Counted from the first letter of the stretch, positions 45,498-53,882 are shown. The stretch is 64,000 bases of DNA from Rhodanobacteraceae bacterium (GCA_016717705.1 JADKFD010000004.1:119080-183079); one strand, 5' to 3'. Notes: a model not told the origin generated them from the letters alone. Translations and numbers: made by a program.

Positions 45498-46610
45498 TCA
45501 CCCGCGTCGATGCGCGTGTATCGACATCAAGATTCCGAACGCCACCAGCAAGGACACCGCCGAGGTGCCGCCGTAGCTGATCAGCGGCAGCGGCACGCCC
45601 TTGACCGGCATCATCCCGGTGATCATCGCGCTGTTGACCAGGATGTAGACAAAGAAGGTCATGGCGATGGCGCCGCCGAGAAGGCGGCCGTAGCTGTCGC
45701 GGGCGTTGGCGGCGATCCACAGCGCGCGGCCGACGACGAAGGCGTAGATCAGCATCAGCACGGTGACCCCGATCCAGCCGAATTCCTCGCTGAATACCGC
45801 GAGCACGAAATCGGTGTGACGTTCGGGCAGAAACTCCAGTTGCGACTGGGTGCCGTGGGTCCAGCCCTTGCCGCTCCAGCCGCCGGAGCCGACGGCGATC
45901 TTCGACTGGATGGTCTGCCAGCCGCTGCCCAGCGGGTCCGAGTCCGGGCTGAGGAACTGATAGACGCGGTTCTTCTGATAGTCGCGCATGAACTGCCAGA
46001 CGATCGGCAGGCTGGCGGCGCCGGTCAGCGCGATGCCGGCGATCCACCACCAGGAGATGCCGGCGAGAAAGATCACGAACAGCCCGCTGCCGATCACCAA
46101 AACTGCGGTGCCGAGGTCCGGCTGGATCACGATCAGGCCGGCCGGCAACGCGATCAATGCCAGCGCCGTGACCAGCGCCACCCAATTGGGCGGCAGCACG
46201 CGGTCATGGAAATACCACGCCAGCATCATCGGCAAGCCGAGCTTGAGCAGTTCCGAGGGCTGGAAACGCACCACGCCCAGATCCAGCCAGCGCTGCGCGC
46301 CCTTGCCCTCGCCGAGGGCCACCACCGCGACCAGCAGGCCAATGCAGACGGCATAGAACCAGGGTGTCCAACGCCGCCAGGTCGACGGCGGAATACGCAT
46401 GCAGACCGCCAGCAGGGCAAAGCCGAGCACAAAGCGCATGCCCTGCTTGTAGACCATGTCGACATTCTGCGCGCCGGCACTCCAGACCACCGCCAGGCTC
46501 ATGCCCGACAACAGCAGCAGTGCCACCAGCAGCGGCACGTCCACCGCGGTCGGCACCAGCCACTGCAGCGCGCGCCGGGTCCAGTAGTTGAAGTGGGCTT
46601 CGAGGCTCAT
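45498..46610 (-). CDS. rodA: Peptidoglycan glycosyltransferase RodA (MrdB)
   Basis: 370 aa from the ATG at 46610 (MSLEAHFNYWTRRALQW). The frame continues upstream into heptamer DNA (PGPGSRVPGPA), which is not part of the gene. SEDS polymerase of the elongasome with about 10 membrane helices. Seen: AGAQNVDMVYKQGMRF, FQPSELLKLGLPMMLAWYFHD (about residues 115-135), QPDLGTAVLVIGSGLFVIFLAGISW (about 160-185), the catalytic-loop region with ERHTDFVLAVFSEEFGWIG (about 285-303) and GVPLPLISYGGTSAVSLLVAFGIL at the end. Last gene of the mreB-mreC-mreD-mrdA-rodA group. Confidence 0.95.
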   Translation of the reverse strand: MSLEAHFNYWTRRALQWLVPTAVDVPLLVALLLLSGMSLAVVWSAGAQNVDMVYKQGMRFVLGFALLAVCMRIPPSTWRRWTPWFYAVCIGLLVAVVALGEGKGAQRWLDLGVVRFQPSELLKLGLPMMLAWYFHDRVLPPNWVALVTALALIALPAGLIVIQPDLGTAVLVIGSGLFVIFLAGISWWWIAGIALTGAASLPIVWQFMRDYQKNRVYQFLSPDSDPLGSGWQTIQSKIAVGSGGWSGKGWTHGTQSQLEFLPERHTDFVLAVFSEEFGWIGVTVLMLIYAFVVGRALWIAANARDSYGRLLGGAIAMTFFVYILVNSAMITGMMPVKGVPLPLISYGGTSAVSLLVAFGILMSIHAHRRG

Positions 46611-48759
46611 GAGCGTTGGTCCGAAGCGACCGGGGCCGGGGAAGGCGGGAATGGCGGGACCCGGGACGCGGGACCCGGGACCCGGCCGGCCAGATTGGGA
46701 TTGTCGGGAGCTGCTGAGGGTGCAGCGGCCCGGTTGCCGTCGTCGGACTGCCAGAATCCTCCGTTTCGACGTCATCGGGTAACGTCGCTCTGCATCCTCG
46801 CGCAGTGCCGCGTCGGTGCCTGCTTCGTCGGGTCCCGGGTCCCGGGTCCCGCGTCCCGGCTTCAGTCAGACCGGAGGGCAGATTCCCGGCTCCGTCGACG
46901 TCCTGCGTGCCGCTCGCCCCCAGCCACGCATCAAAAATCTTCCGCGCCACCGGCGCGGCGGACTGGGAGCCGGAGCCGCCCTGTTCGACGACTACTGCGA
47001 TGGCGATGCGCGGGGCCTCGGCCGGCGCATAGCCGATGAACAGGGCCTGGTTCTTCTGGCCTTCGCGCAAGGTCACCGGGGCGTCGCTGTCGCGGTTGCG
47101 GCTGACACGCTGGGCGGTGCCGGTCTTGCCGGCCATGCGGTAGCTGGCGCCCTTGGCGACGGCGCGCGCGGTACCGGTGGGGCTGTTCAACACGGCTTCC
47201 ATGCCGCGCTGAACCAGCGCGAGATTGGCCGGATTTCGCACCGCATCGGCGCTGATCACTGTAGATGGCAACGGCCGCGGTGGCTCGTCGAAGCTGGCGC
47301 GCAGCGCGTGCACCAGGCGCGGCTGGTAGCGACGTCCGCCGGCGGCGATCGAGGCGGTGGCGTTCGCCAGTTGCAGCAGGGTGGCGACGTTGTAGCCCTG
47401 GCCGATGCCGGCGATCACCGTCTCCCCCGGCCACCAGGGCTGCTTGAAGCGCTCGCGCTTCCACTCGCGCGAGGGCAGGATGCCCGCCGACTCGCCATAC
47501 AGATCGACCCCGGTCGGCGCGCCGAAACCAAAGCGGCTCAGGAAATCGTGCATGCGGTCGATGCCCAGGTCCAGCGCGAGCTGGTAGTAAAAGCTGTTGA
47601 CCGACTGTGCCAGCGATTCGACCACGTCGATGCGGCCGTGACCGCCGCGTTTCCAGTCGCGAAACATGATCGACTGACCGGGAATCTGGAACACGCCGGT
47701 GGAGAAGATCGTGTAGTTGGCATCGCGCACGCCCAATTCCAGTCCGGCCAGTGCCATGAACGGTTTCAGCGTCGAGCCCGGTTCGTAACCGCCCTGCAGC
47801 GCACGGTTGAACAGCGGCCGGCCTGGCGCGTTCAGCAGAGTCTGGTAGTCGGTTCTGGAAATGCCATTGACGAACAGGTTGACGTCGTAGGACGGCACGC
47901 TGACGAAGGCCAGCACTTCGCCGGTGGCCGGATCGATGGCCACCGCGGCGCCGGCCGATCCGGCCATCGCCGCAGCGGTCGCCCGCTGCAGCCGCGCATC
48001 GATCGACAGGTAGACGTTGTCGCCAGCGCGCGGCGGCGAGCGTTCGAGCACGCGCAGCACGCGACCCTCGGCATTGGTTTCGACGCGCTCGTGGCCGACC
48101 TCGCCATGCAACTGCGATTCGTAGAATCGTTCGATGCCGATCTTGCCGACGTGCGTGGTGCCGGCGTAGCGCTGCGCATCGAGTTCTCCCAGGTCCGCCG
48201 GATCGATGCGCCCGACGTAACCGACCACGTGCGCGAACAACTCGCCCTCCGGGTAATGGCGAGTCAGGTAGGGCACCACGTCGACCCCCGGGAAGCGATA
48301 GCGCTCGAGAGCAAAGCGCGCCACCTCGTCGTCGCTCAGGCGCAGTCGCAATGGCAGGCTCTGGAAACGGCGGCGTGCGGCGACCAGTTCGAGGAAGCGC
48401 TTGCGCTCGTCGTCGTCGAAGGCGATCACCTGCGCCAGTTCGTCGAGTGTCTGATCGATGTTGCCGGCACGCTCGGGCACCAGTTCCAGGCGGTAGGCCA
48501 GCCGATTGTCGGCGATGATCTCGCCGTTGCGGTCGAGGATCAGTCCGCGTGCGGGCGGCAGCGGTTGCAGCTTGACGCGGTTGCGCTCCGAGCGCGCGGC
48601 GTACTCGCTGTGGTGCACGATCATCAGTTCGCCAAAGCGCGCCAGCAGCACCGCGAACACGACCAGAATGACGACGAAGGCGAGCACCGCGCGGCGCTGG
48701 AACAGCAGTGCCTCGACCTGCTGGTCCTTGATCGGCGTGCGGCGGCGCAGACCGTGCAT
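46204..48759 (-). CDS. mrdA: Penicillin-binding protein 2 (MrdA) with reading frame running into rodA
   Basis: Elongation-specific transpeptidase. Short cytoplasmic tail, one membrane helix (AVLAFVVILVVFAVLLARFGEL), pedestal domain (PPARGLILDRNGEIIADNRLAYRLEL), and transpeptidase domain with the three active-site motifs STLK (about residue 331), SVN (about 386) and KTGTAQ (about 540). Normal PBP2 ends near residue 630, here about KIFDAWLGASGTQ (46890). Instead of a stop, the frame enters a GGGACCC heptamer tract (AGTRDPGPGTRR), crosses the second tract (AGSRVPRPG), and goes on 407 bp inside rodA in another frame, 851 aa in all. The extra 220 residues are unlikely to be a natural domain. Confidence 0.9.
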   Translation of the reverse strand: MHGLRRRTPIKDQQVEALLFQRRAVLAFVVILVVFAVLLARFGELMIVHHSEYAARSERNRVKLQPLPPARGLILDRNGEIIADNRLAYRLELVPERAGNIDQTLDELAQVIAFDDDERKRFLELVAARRRFQSLPLRLRLSDDEVARFALERYRFPGVDVVPYLTRHYPEGELFAHVVGYVGRIDPADLGELDAQRYAGTTHVGKIGIERFYESQLHGEVGHERVETNAEGRVLRVLERSPPRAGDNVYLSIDARLQRATAAAMAGSAGAAVAIDPATGEVLAFVSVPSYDVNLFVNGISRTDYQTLLNAPGRPLFNRALQGGYEPGSTLKPFMALAGLELGVRDANYTIFSTGVFQIPGQSIMFRDWKRGGHGRIDVVESLAQSVNSFYYQLALDLGIDRMHDFLSRFGFGAPTGVDLYGESAGILPSREWKRERFKQPWWPGETVIAGIGQGYNVATLLQLANATASIAAGGRRYQPRLVHALRASFDEPPRPLPSTVISADAVRNPANLALVQRGMEAVLNSPTGTARAVAKGASYRMAGKTGTAQRVSRNRDSDAPVTLREGQKNQALFIGYAPAEAPRIAIAVVVEQGGSGSQSAAPVARKIFDAWLGASGTQDVDGAGNLPSGLTEAGTRDPGPGTRRSRHRRGTARGCRATLPDDVETEDSGSPTTATGPLHPQQLPTIPIWPAGSRVPRPGSRHSRLPRPRSLRTNAHEPRSPLQLLDPARAAVAGADRGGRAAAGGTAAVVGHEPGGGLECRRAECRHGLQAGHALCARLCPAGGLHAYSAVDLAALDTLVLCRLHWPAGRGGGPRRGQGRAALAGSGRGAFPALGTAQARLADDAGVVFP
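46655..46860. repeat. GGGACCC heptamer inverted pair between mrdA and rodA
   Basis: GCGGGACCCGGGACGCGGGA with CCCGGGACCC at 46653-46686 faces GGGTCCCGGGTCCCGGGTCC with CGCGTCCCGG at 46829-46860. The arms match, including the off-pattern GACGCGGG/CCCGCGTC unit. The 142-bp centre is unrelated to the other loci. Confidence 0.92.
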
Positions 48760-48762
48760 GGC

Positions 48763-49266
48763 TCAGGGGCCGCGGTCGCGCTGCGCTTGACGCCGGCGCA
48801 GGCGCAGGCCATCGAGCAGCAGGAATACCCAGGGCCACACGGCCATGCCGACCACCGGCGACAGCCAGAACAGCAGCGGCGGCCAGGTCGAGCCGCTCAT
48901 CATGCGGATCCACAGGTCGAGTACGCGATCGTTGAGCAACAGCGCGAACACCGCGCCAGCCTGCTGCCAGATCGGAAAAAAGCGCAGTCGATGGCGAAAG
49001 CGCAAGGTCAGGAACACCAGGATGACCATGCGCAGTGCGTGCTCGCCGAGCAGGCCGCCATACAGCACGTCGGCCACCAGCCCGAGCAGGAAGGCATGGC
49101 CAAGGCCGGCGACCTCCGGCGCTTCCAGCGCAAAGTAGGCGAGTACCAGGGCCAGGCCCATCGGTTTCATCACCGCCAGCCAGGTTGGCATCGGCACCAG
49201 CGTCAACAGCAGGGCGATCGCCGCGGCAAGCAGGAACAAGCGATAGGTGCCGCGCAGGGGGCGCAT
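48763..49266 (-). CDS. mreD: Rod shape-determining protein MreD
   Basis: 167 aa inner-membrane protein of the elongasome, about five to six helices (YRLFLLAAAIALLLTLVPMP, LALVLAYFALEAPEV, GLGHAFLLGLVADVLYGGLLGEHALRMVILVFLT, AVFALLLNDRVLDLWIRMM, LLFWLSPVVGMAVWPWVFLLLDGLRLRRR). The motif GLVADVLYGGLLGEHAL (about residues 58-74) is typical of MreD. It lies 2 bp after mreC and 3 bp before mrdA, so the genes are one transcript. Confidence 0.93.
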   Translation of the reverse strand: MRPLRGTYRLFLLAAAIALLLTLVPMPTWLAVMKPMGLALVLAYFALEAPEVAGLGHAFLLGLVADVLYGGLLGEHALRMVILVFLTLRFRHRLRFFPIWQQAGAVFALLLNDRVLDLWIRMMSGSTWPPLLFWLSPVVGMAVWPWVFLLLDGLRLRRRQAQRDRGP

Positions 49267-49268
49267 GC

Positions 49269-50213
49269 TCAGGGCTCCTCGCCGGTGCTCGGCGGCGGCT
49301 GCACGTGGCCGGGCGTCGCGTCGGATTCGGGCGCGCGGGCGCTGGCGGTTGGATCGGGCGGGCCGAGCCAGGCAATCGGTTTGACCGCCAGCAACTCGCG
49401 GTTGCGGCCCAGCGCGGACAAGGGCCGGGCATAGGCGATGGCGAATGCGGCGTCGGTGGGTCGCTCGATCGCGCTGATTTCCGCAACTGGAATGCCCGCG
49501 GGAAAGCGCCCACCGACGGCGGTCGTCAACAGGCGGTCGCCGACGCTGAGGTCGACGCTGAGCGGCAGATTCGGCAGCGCCAGCCAGGTGGCATCACCGG
49601 TGCCATAGGCGATCGACTTCACCCCGTTGCGCGAAACCTCCACCGGCAATGCGTGGTTGGGGTCGGTGATCAGGATGGCGAACGCGGTGTTCGGTCCGGC
49701 GGCGCTGACCTGGCCGACCACCCCGAGGGCATCGATCAGGCCATCGCCGCGCGCCAGACCGGCATTGCTGCCGCGGTCGAGCAGCAGGCGGTGGCGGAAA
49801 GGGTCGAGATCGAGATCGACGATGCGCACCAGGGTGCCGGTTACTGCCTCCCGCTCGGTGGCCTCGACCAGCGCCAGCACGCGCGCGTGCGCCTCACCCT
49901 CGGCGCGGCGTTGCTGCAGTTCGATCTGGGTGGTCAGCAACTCCTCGCGCAACTGCTGGTTTTCCGCGGCGAGGGCCTGACGATCACTGACGGCCAGCTC
50001 CCCGACCTCCACGATGGTGGCCGGCAACGAAGCCAACCAGTACACCGGAGCGGTCAGCACCAGCGCGCGCTCGCGCACTGACACCAGGAATCCGCGCTGG
50101 CGGTCGGCCAGCATCAGCATGATCGCCAGCGCCAGCAGCACCACCAGCTTCAGCGTCCCCGGCCGCCCGCCGGCAAACAGCGGCGCCTGGGCATTGGTGC
50201 CGGGGGGCATCAT
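49269..50213 (-). CDS. mreC: Rod shape-determining protein MreC
   Basis: 314 aa from the ATG at 50213 (MMPPGTNAQAPLFAGGRPGTLK). The frame is open further upstream through heptamer repeats and should not be used. One membrane helix (LKLVVLLALAIMLMLAD), coiled coil (RQALAAENQQLREELLTTQIELQQR, about residues 75-100) and the two beta domains (VTGTLVRIVDLDLDPFRHRLLLDRG, PNTAFAILITDPNHALPVEVSRNG, GDRLLTTAVGGRFPAGIPVAEI). It links MreB to PBP2 in the periplasm. The C-terminal 40 residues are Pro-rich. 257 bp separate it from mreB, unusually long, and hold a heptamer inverted pair. Confidence 0.94.
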   Translation of the reverse strand: MMPPGTNAQAPLFAGGRPGTLKLVVLLALAIMLMLADRQRGFLVSVRERALVLTAPVYWLASLPATIVEVGELAVSDRQALAAENQQLREELLTTQIELQQRRAEGEAHARVLALVEATEREAVTGTLVRIVDLDLDPFRHRLLLDRGSNAGLARGDGLIDALGVVGQVSAAGPNTAFAILITDPNHALPVEVSRNGVKSIAYGTGDATWLALPNLPLSVDLSVGDRLLTTAVGGRFPAGIPVAEISAIERPTDAAFAIAYARPLSALGRNRELLAVKPIAWLGPPDPTASARAPESDATPGHVQPPPSTGEEP

Positions 50214-50272
50214 GGGGCTGCCGCCCACGCGACGGTTGGGCGGGCGCAGTTTCGGCGCGCGGCGCAGGAATT

Positions 50273-50430
50273 CGGGACCCGGGACACGGGACCCGGGACC
50301 CGCAAGTGCCAAAACGCGGCTATCCGCGCTGCGGATCGATTGCTTGCCAATACGGATTGCACGCATCCGCTGAGGTCCCTTCCAGATCACGGCGCGTTCG
50401 GGTCCCGGGTCCCGGGTCCCGGGTCCCGGC
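50273..50430. repeat. GGGACCC heptamer inverted pair between mreB and mreC
   Basis: GGGACCCGGGACACGGGACC with CGGGACCC at 50274-50301 faces GGGTCCCGGGTCCCGGGTCC with CGGGTCCCGG at 50399-50430. As a transcript of the minus strand it would form a long-armed hairpin in the mreB-mreC leader. Confidence 0.92.
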
Positions 50431-50470
50431 TCATAGGCGCCGAATTCCGGCCCGAGGGCACGCCCGCGGC

Positions 50471-51523
50471 TCAATCGTTCGCAAACAAATCCGGCCCGTG
50501 TTCGTCGATCAGTTCCAGCGCGCGGCCGCCGCCGCGGGCGACGCAGGTGAGCGGGTCGTCGGCGATGTGCACGTGCAGGCCGGTGACTTCGGCGATCAGC
50601 TTGTCGATGTCGCGCAGCAGGGCGCCGCCGCCGGTGAGCACGATGCCGCGTTCGGCGACGTCCGAGCACAGTTCCGGCGGGGTCTGTTCCAGCGCGATCT
50701 TGACCGCGCTGCAGATGCCCGAAAGCGGCTCGTGCAGCGCTTCGAGCATCTCGTTGGAATTGATGATCACGTTGCGCGGCACGCCCTCGGCGAGATTGCG
50801 GCCGGACACCTGCAGCTCGCGCACTTCACTGGACGGGTAGGCGCAGCCGACTTCGATCTTGATGCGCTCGGCGGTCGATTCGCCAATCAGTGTGCCGTGG
50901 TTGCGGCGCACGTAGTTGATGATCGCCTCGTCGAACTTGTCGCCGCCGATGCGCGCCGAGTTCGAATAGACGATGCCGTTGAGCGAGATCACCGCGACTT
51001 CCGAGGTGCCGCCGCCGATGTCGATGACCATCGCGCCGCGCGCCTCATGGATCGGGATGCCGGCGCCGATCGCCGCCGCCATCGGTTCCTCGATCAGGAA
51101 CACATCACGCGCGCCGGCCGCTTCGGCCGAGTCGCGGATGGCACGCCGCTCGACCTGGGTCGAGCCGCACGGCACGCACACCAGCACGCGCGGGCTGGGA
51201 CGGAACAATCGATTCGGGTGCACCTTGCGGATGAAGTGCTGCAGCATCGCCTCGGTCATGGTGAAGTCGGCGATCACGCCGTCCTTCAACGGGCGCACGG
51301 TCATGATGTTGCCGGGCGTGCGCCCGAGCATGCGCTTGGCCTCGGCGCCGACTGCGGCGACCGAACGCGGGCCGCCGGGACCGCGATCCTGGCGGATCGA
51401 GACTACCGAGGGCTCATTCAATACGATGCCCTGGCCGCGCACGTACACCAGCGTGTTCGCGGTGCCAAGGTCGATGGACAAATCGGTCGAAAACAGACCG
51501 CGGAGTTGCTTGAAACCAAACAT
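50471..51523 (-). CDS. mreB: Rod shape-determining protein MreB (actin-like)
   Basis: 350 aa. Filament protein that positions lateral wall synthesis. Seen: phosphate-1 loop SIDLGTANTLVYV (residues about 17-29), GEEAKRMLGRTPGNI-type region (AEAKRMLGRTPGNIMTVRPLKDGVIADF), CVPCGSTQVERRAI, EEPMAAAIGAGIPI, phosphate-2 loop MVIDIGGGTSEVAVISLNG (about 163-181) and the adenosine motif VLTGGGALLRDID (about 292-304). Complete. It heads the mre-mrd group. The 382 bp upstream (to the DUF3106 gene) must hold its promoter. Confidence 0.97.
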   Translation of the reverse strand: MFGFKQLRGLFSTDLSIDLGTANTLVYVRGQGIVLNEPSVVSIRQDRGPGGPRSVAAVGAEAKRMLGRTPGNIMTVRPLKDGVIADFTMTEAMLQHFIRKVHPNRLFRPSPRVLVCVPCGSTQVERRAIRDSAEAAGARDVFLIEEPMAAAIGAGIPIHEARGAMVIDIGGGTSEVAVISLNGIVYSNSARIGGDKFDEAIINYVRRNHGTLIGESTAERIKIEVGCAYPSSEVRELQVSGRNLAEGVPRNVIINSNEMLEALHEPLSGICSAVKIALEQTPPELCSDVAERGIVLTGGGALLRDIDKLIAEVTGLHVHIADDPLTCVARGGGRALELIDEHGPDLFAND

Positions 51524-51808
51524 GGGGTAGGGGACCTGATCGATACGGGACGCCCGTGGTCAAAGGCCCGGGCGGGCAGCCGTCGCAAAAGTCGCGGGCG
51601 CGTCGGCCCTGGCTAAGGGCGCGCGGGCAGTGATTCGGAAGAAGTCGCGAAATCTAACAAGTGCGAGGCTGAGCGAACAAGCTAAATGCTCGCAAGTTGC
51701 GGGCAAATGCCGCAGAACAGGCAGATTGGCGAGGGCTGTTCAGCTTCAAGCGCTATTCGCGCAGCGAACTGGGTGGGAGCGACCTTGCGTCGCGAGCTTT
51801 GCGGGAGC

Positions 51809-51892
51809 GTAGCCCGGTGTGCGGCGTCAGCCGCTCACCGGGTACTCGCCGCAAGCAACCGGTGAACGCGCTGCGCGCGTACACCGGGCTAC
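51809..51892. repeat. GTAG-type REP doublet, family E (GTAGCCCGGTG), in the mreB upstream gap
   Basis: GTAGCCCGGTGTGCGGCG with CCGCTCACCGGG faces ACCGGTGAACGCGCTGCGCG with TACACCGGGCTAC. It lies in the 51524-51905 gap, after the stop of the DUF3106 gene. Nothing else in the gap is recognised. The part next to mreB should hold its promoter. Confidence 0.8.
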
Positions 51893-51905
51893 CCCAGTGC
51901 GCGAA

Positions 51906-52619
51906 CTAAGGCTGCTCCGCCAGCCACTTGCTGCGCTCGGCGGCGCTCATCGCCATGACGCGCTGGTGCAACGCCCGGCGCTGCTCCGGCGTCGATGCCT
52001 GCATCATGCGCCGCAGTTTCTGGCGTTCCGCTGGCGTCAGCGACTCGAGCATGGCGCGGGTGGCGGCGCGCTCGGGTTCGGGTAGGCGATTCCAGTTGTT
52101 GCGCGCGTTCTCCGCCTGCTGGGTGGCGCGCAGCGCGGTCAGAAAGCCGCGGCGCTCTTGCGGCGTCATGCTCTCGAAGCGCCGCTTCAATTCCTCGCGC
52201 TGCTCCGGCGGCAGGTAGCGAAAGCGTTCGAACTGGCGTTTGAGTTGCTGCTGCTGCTCCGGCGGCAGATTGCGGAAAGCCTGGTAGCGATTGCGGATCT
52301 GCTGGCGGCGCTCGTCCGGCAAGCTCTGCCAGGTGGTAAATCGCTTGGCGGCAGCCGCGCGCTGCTCCGGCGTCAACGACAGCCAGCGGCGCGCCCCGCG
52401 CAGCAGGCGATCCTGCGTTTGCGCGTCCAACTGCTGCCAGCTTTCGGCATGTGCCGCCAGCACACGCTGCTCGTCCTTGCCCAGCTCATTCCACTGCACC
52501 GGGTCCTGTGCCAGCGCCAGGCAACTGGTCAGCGACAGCAGCATCCACAGCGCCAGCCGCAGCCAGCGCGCGCAGCGCGGGCCTGCCTCAAGCGGAGTGC
52601 GGTGCTGGTTCATCGTCAT
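51906..52619 (-). CDS. Secreted DUF3106 protein
   Basis: 237 aa from the ATG at 52619 (a second at 52613), with signal peptide (CARWLRLALWMLLSLTSCLALAQ). The rest is a chain of short repeated helices, each with a Pro-E/Q-Q/R motif: WLSLTPEQRAAAAKRFTTWQ, LPDERRQQIRNRYQAFRN, LPPEQQQQLKRQFERFRY, LPPEQREELKRRFESM, TPQERRGFLTALRA, LTPAERQKLRRMMQAS, TPEQRRALHQRVMAM. This is DUF3106. Function unknown; periplasmic and highly charged. Last gene of the sigma operon. It overlaps the gene before it by 32 bp. Confidence 0.88.
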   Translation of the reverse strand: MTMNQHRTPLEAGPRCARWLRLALWMLLSLTSCLALAQDPVQWNELGKDEQRVLAAHAESWQQLDAQTQDRLLRGARRWLSLTPEQRAAAAKRFTTWQSLPDERRQQIRNRYQAFRNLPPEQQQQLKRQFERFRYLPPEQREELKRRFESMTPQERRGFLTALRATQQAENARNNWNRLPEPERAATRAMLESLTPAERQKLRRMMQASTPEQRRALHQRVMAMSAAERSKWLAEQP

Positions 52620-52848
52620 CCTCGTCCTCGTCCTCGTCCTCGACATCGCGCGGCGCGGCCGACGGCGGGTCGGCTGTCGGCTCGGTTGCGGCTGCATCGA
52701 TGGCCATCGGATCGACGAAATCGCCGTTGGCATCCTCGAATTCGCCCAGGTACAGCAACAGCTCGGCGCTCGGCGGCTGCTCCGGTGCATCGGGCTGAGC
52801 CGCGACCGCGCTCAACATCAGCCATCCAAGGATTGCTGTTCCAGCCAC
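52588..52848 (-). CDS. Small secreted acidic protein, unknown
   Basis: 86 aa with signal peptide MAGTAILGWLMLSAVAA. The mature part has AELLLYLGEFEDANGDFVDPMAID, recurring in the same place in Lysobacterales sigma operons, then a run of alternating Glu/Asp (EDEDEDEDDDE) at the end, encoded by a TCGTCC tandem repeat. It overlaps its neighbours on both sides (30 bp and 32 bp), so it is translated with them. No family function known. Confidence 0.75.
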   Translation of the reverse strand: MAGTAILGWLMLSAVAAQPDAPEQPPSAELLLYLGEFEDANGDFVDPMAIDAAATEPTADPPSAAPRDVEDEDEDEDDDEPAPHSA

Positions 52849-53183
52849 GCGTAGAACTCCAGGTTTTCGATCATTTCGAGTTCTTCGCTGCTGGCCAGCA
52901 ATTCCAGATCGTCAGCCGCAGAGGCTGCTGCCAGCGTCGGCGGCTGCAGCACGGGCTCGCTGCTACGCAACATGACCGTCAACGCCAGTATCGCCGCCGC
53001 GGTGGTGGCCATTGCCATGGGCAGCCAGATCCAGCGCCCGTGCCCCTTGCGCAGCCCGGCATCAAGCGCCTGCTGGCGTGCCCGGTTCAGTCGCGACGCA
53101 GTCGCGGCATCGAGATCGCGCGCATCCTGGTCCAGCTGCTCGCGGAGCTGAGTCAGCCAGGCAGCTTCGCTGTGGTCGTTCAT
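52818..53183 (-). CDS. Putative anti-sigma-like membrane protein
   Basis: 121 aa from the ATG at 53183, overlapping the sigma-factor stop (ATGA). Cytoplasmic helical part AAWLTQLREQLDQDARDLDAATASRLNRARQQAL, one membrane helix (WLPMAMATTAAAILALTVML, residues about 52-71) and an acidic periplasmic tail with DDLELLASSEELEMIENLEFYAWLEQQ. The layout (N-in, one helix, overlapping a sigma gene) fits a small anti-sigma factor of the DUF3619 type. No ZAS zinc motif is present, so the assignment rests on context. Confidence 0.72.
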   Translation of the reverse strand: MNDHSEAAWLTQLREQLDQDARDLDAATASRLNRARQQALDAGLRKGHGRWIWLPMAMATTAAAILALTVMLRSSEPVLQPPTLAAASAADDLELLASSEELEMIENLEFYAWLEQQSLDG

Positions 53184-53749
53184 CGGTGATCCTCCAGGCG
53201 CTTCTTCAGCGCATCCATGGCCCGGAACAGGTGCGTCTTGACGCTGCCTTCCGAGCATCCCATGACTTGTGCGGTCGCGGCGACATCGAATCCTTCCCAG
53301 ATGCGCAGCAGGAAGGCTTGGCGTTGGCGGTCGGGCAGAGCCCGCAACGCGGCGTCGATGGCGTGCGCGGCTTCGCTGCCATGCATGCGGTCGAGCGGGC
53401 CGGCGGTCACCGGATCAGCCACTTCTGCCAACGGGTCGCGTTCGTCTTCGCCATCGGCATCGGCATCGGCCTTGAAGAACACGCGCCAGCGTCGACGCAC
53501 CGCCTGTCGCCGATGGTGGTCCTGAATGCGGCTGTCGAGTACCCGCCAGTACAGAGGTGACCAATCGCTTTCCGGCTTGTGGCCATAGCTCTTCACGAAT
53601 CCCAGCATGCTGTCCTGCACCAGCTCCAGGGCATCGTCGACATTGCCGACCGCGAGCTGCGCCATGCGCAACGCGCGTCGCTCGATCGTGCGCAGAAAGC
53701 CGTCGAGGCGACCACGCAAGGCGATGGCGGCGTTGGCGTGGTCGGTCAT
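53180..53749 (-). CDS. ECF-type RNA polymerase sigma factor
   Basis: 189 aa from the ATG at 53749 (MTDHANAAIALRGRLDGFLRTI). A longer in-frame start at 53890 would be in the AT-rich gap. Region 2: RALRMAQLAVGNVDDALELVQDSMLGFVKSY with SPLYWRVLDSRIQDHHRRQAVRRRWRV. An acidic linker (DADADGEDERDPLAEVAD) follows, then region 4: LRALPDRQRQAFLLRIWEGFDVAATAQVMGCSEGSVKTHLFRAMDALKKRL. It heads a four-gene overlapping operon (sigma, anti-sigma-like, acidic protein, DUF3106). The target regulon is unknown. Its promoter must lie in the AT-rich gap with the DnaA boxes. Confidence 0.88.
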   Translation of the reverse strand: MTDHANAAIALRGRLDGFLRTIERRALRMAQLAVGNVDDALELVQDSMLGFVKSYGHKPESDWSPLYWRVLDSRIQDHHRRQAVRRRWRVFFKADADADGEDERDPLAEVADPVTAGPLDRMHGSEAAHAIDAALRALPDRQRQAFLLRIWEGFDVAATAQVMGCSEGSVKTHLFRAMDALKKRLEDHR

Positions 53750-53882
53750 GGGCCGTAAGTTGCTGTACTCCAGCACGATCATCGTCGATCCGGTCGCAGA
53801 TTTCACATGGTCCTCAACGCAAGGGCCCGCCAACGGTTGACAGCGCATTGGGCGCGGTCGCAACGAGCCGCGGCGTTGCTGG

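Noticed and set aside
45498..46775. RodA start at 46775 with an N-terminal PGPGSRVPGPA extension
   Set aside because: The extension is translated heptamer repeat. The ATG at 46610 gives the normal MSLEAHF start and length.
46816..49513. Frames of 860-872 codons on both strands over mrdA-mreD-mreC
   Set aside because: Arg/Ala-rich shadows. The authentic genes have all active-site motifs.
49269..50669. MreC start at 50669
   Set aside because: The added 150 residues are repeat-encoded or shadow of mreB. The ATG at 50213 gives a normal MreC.
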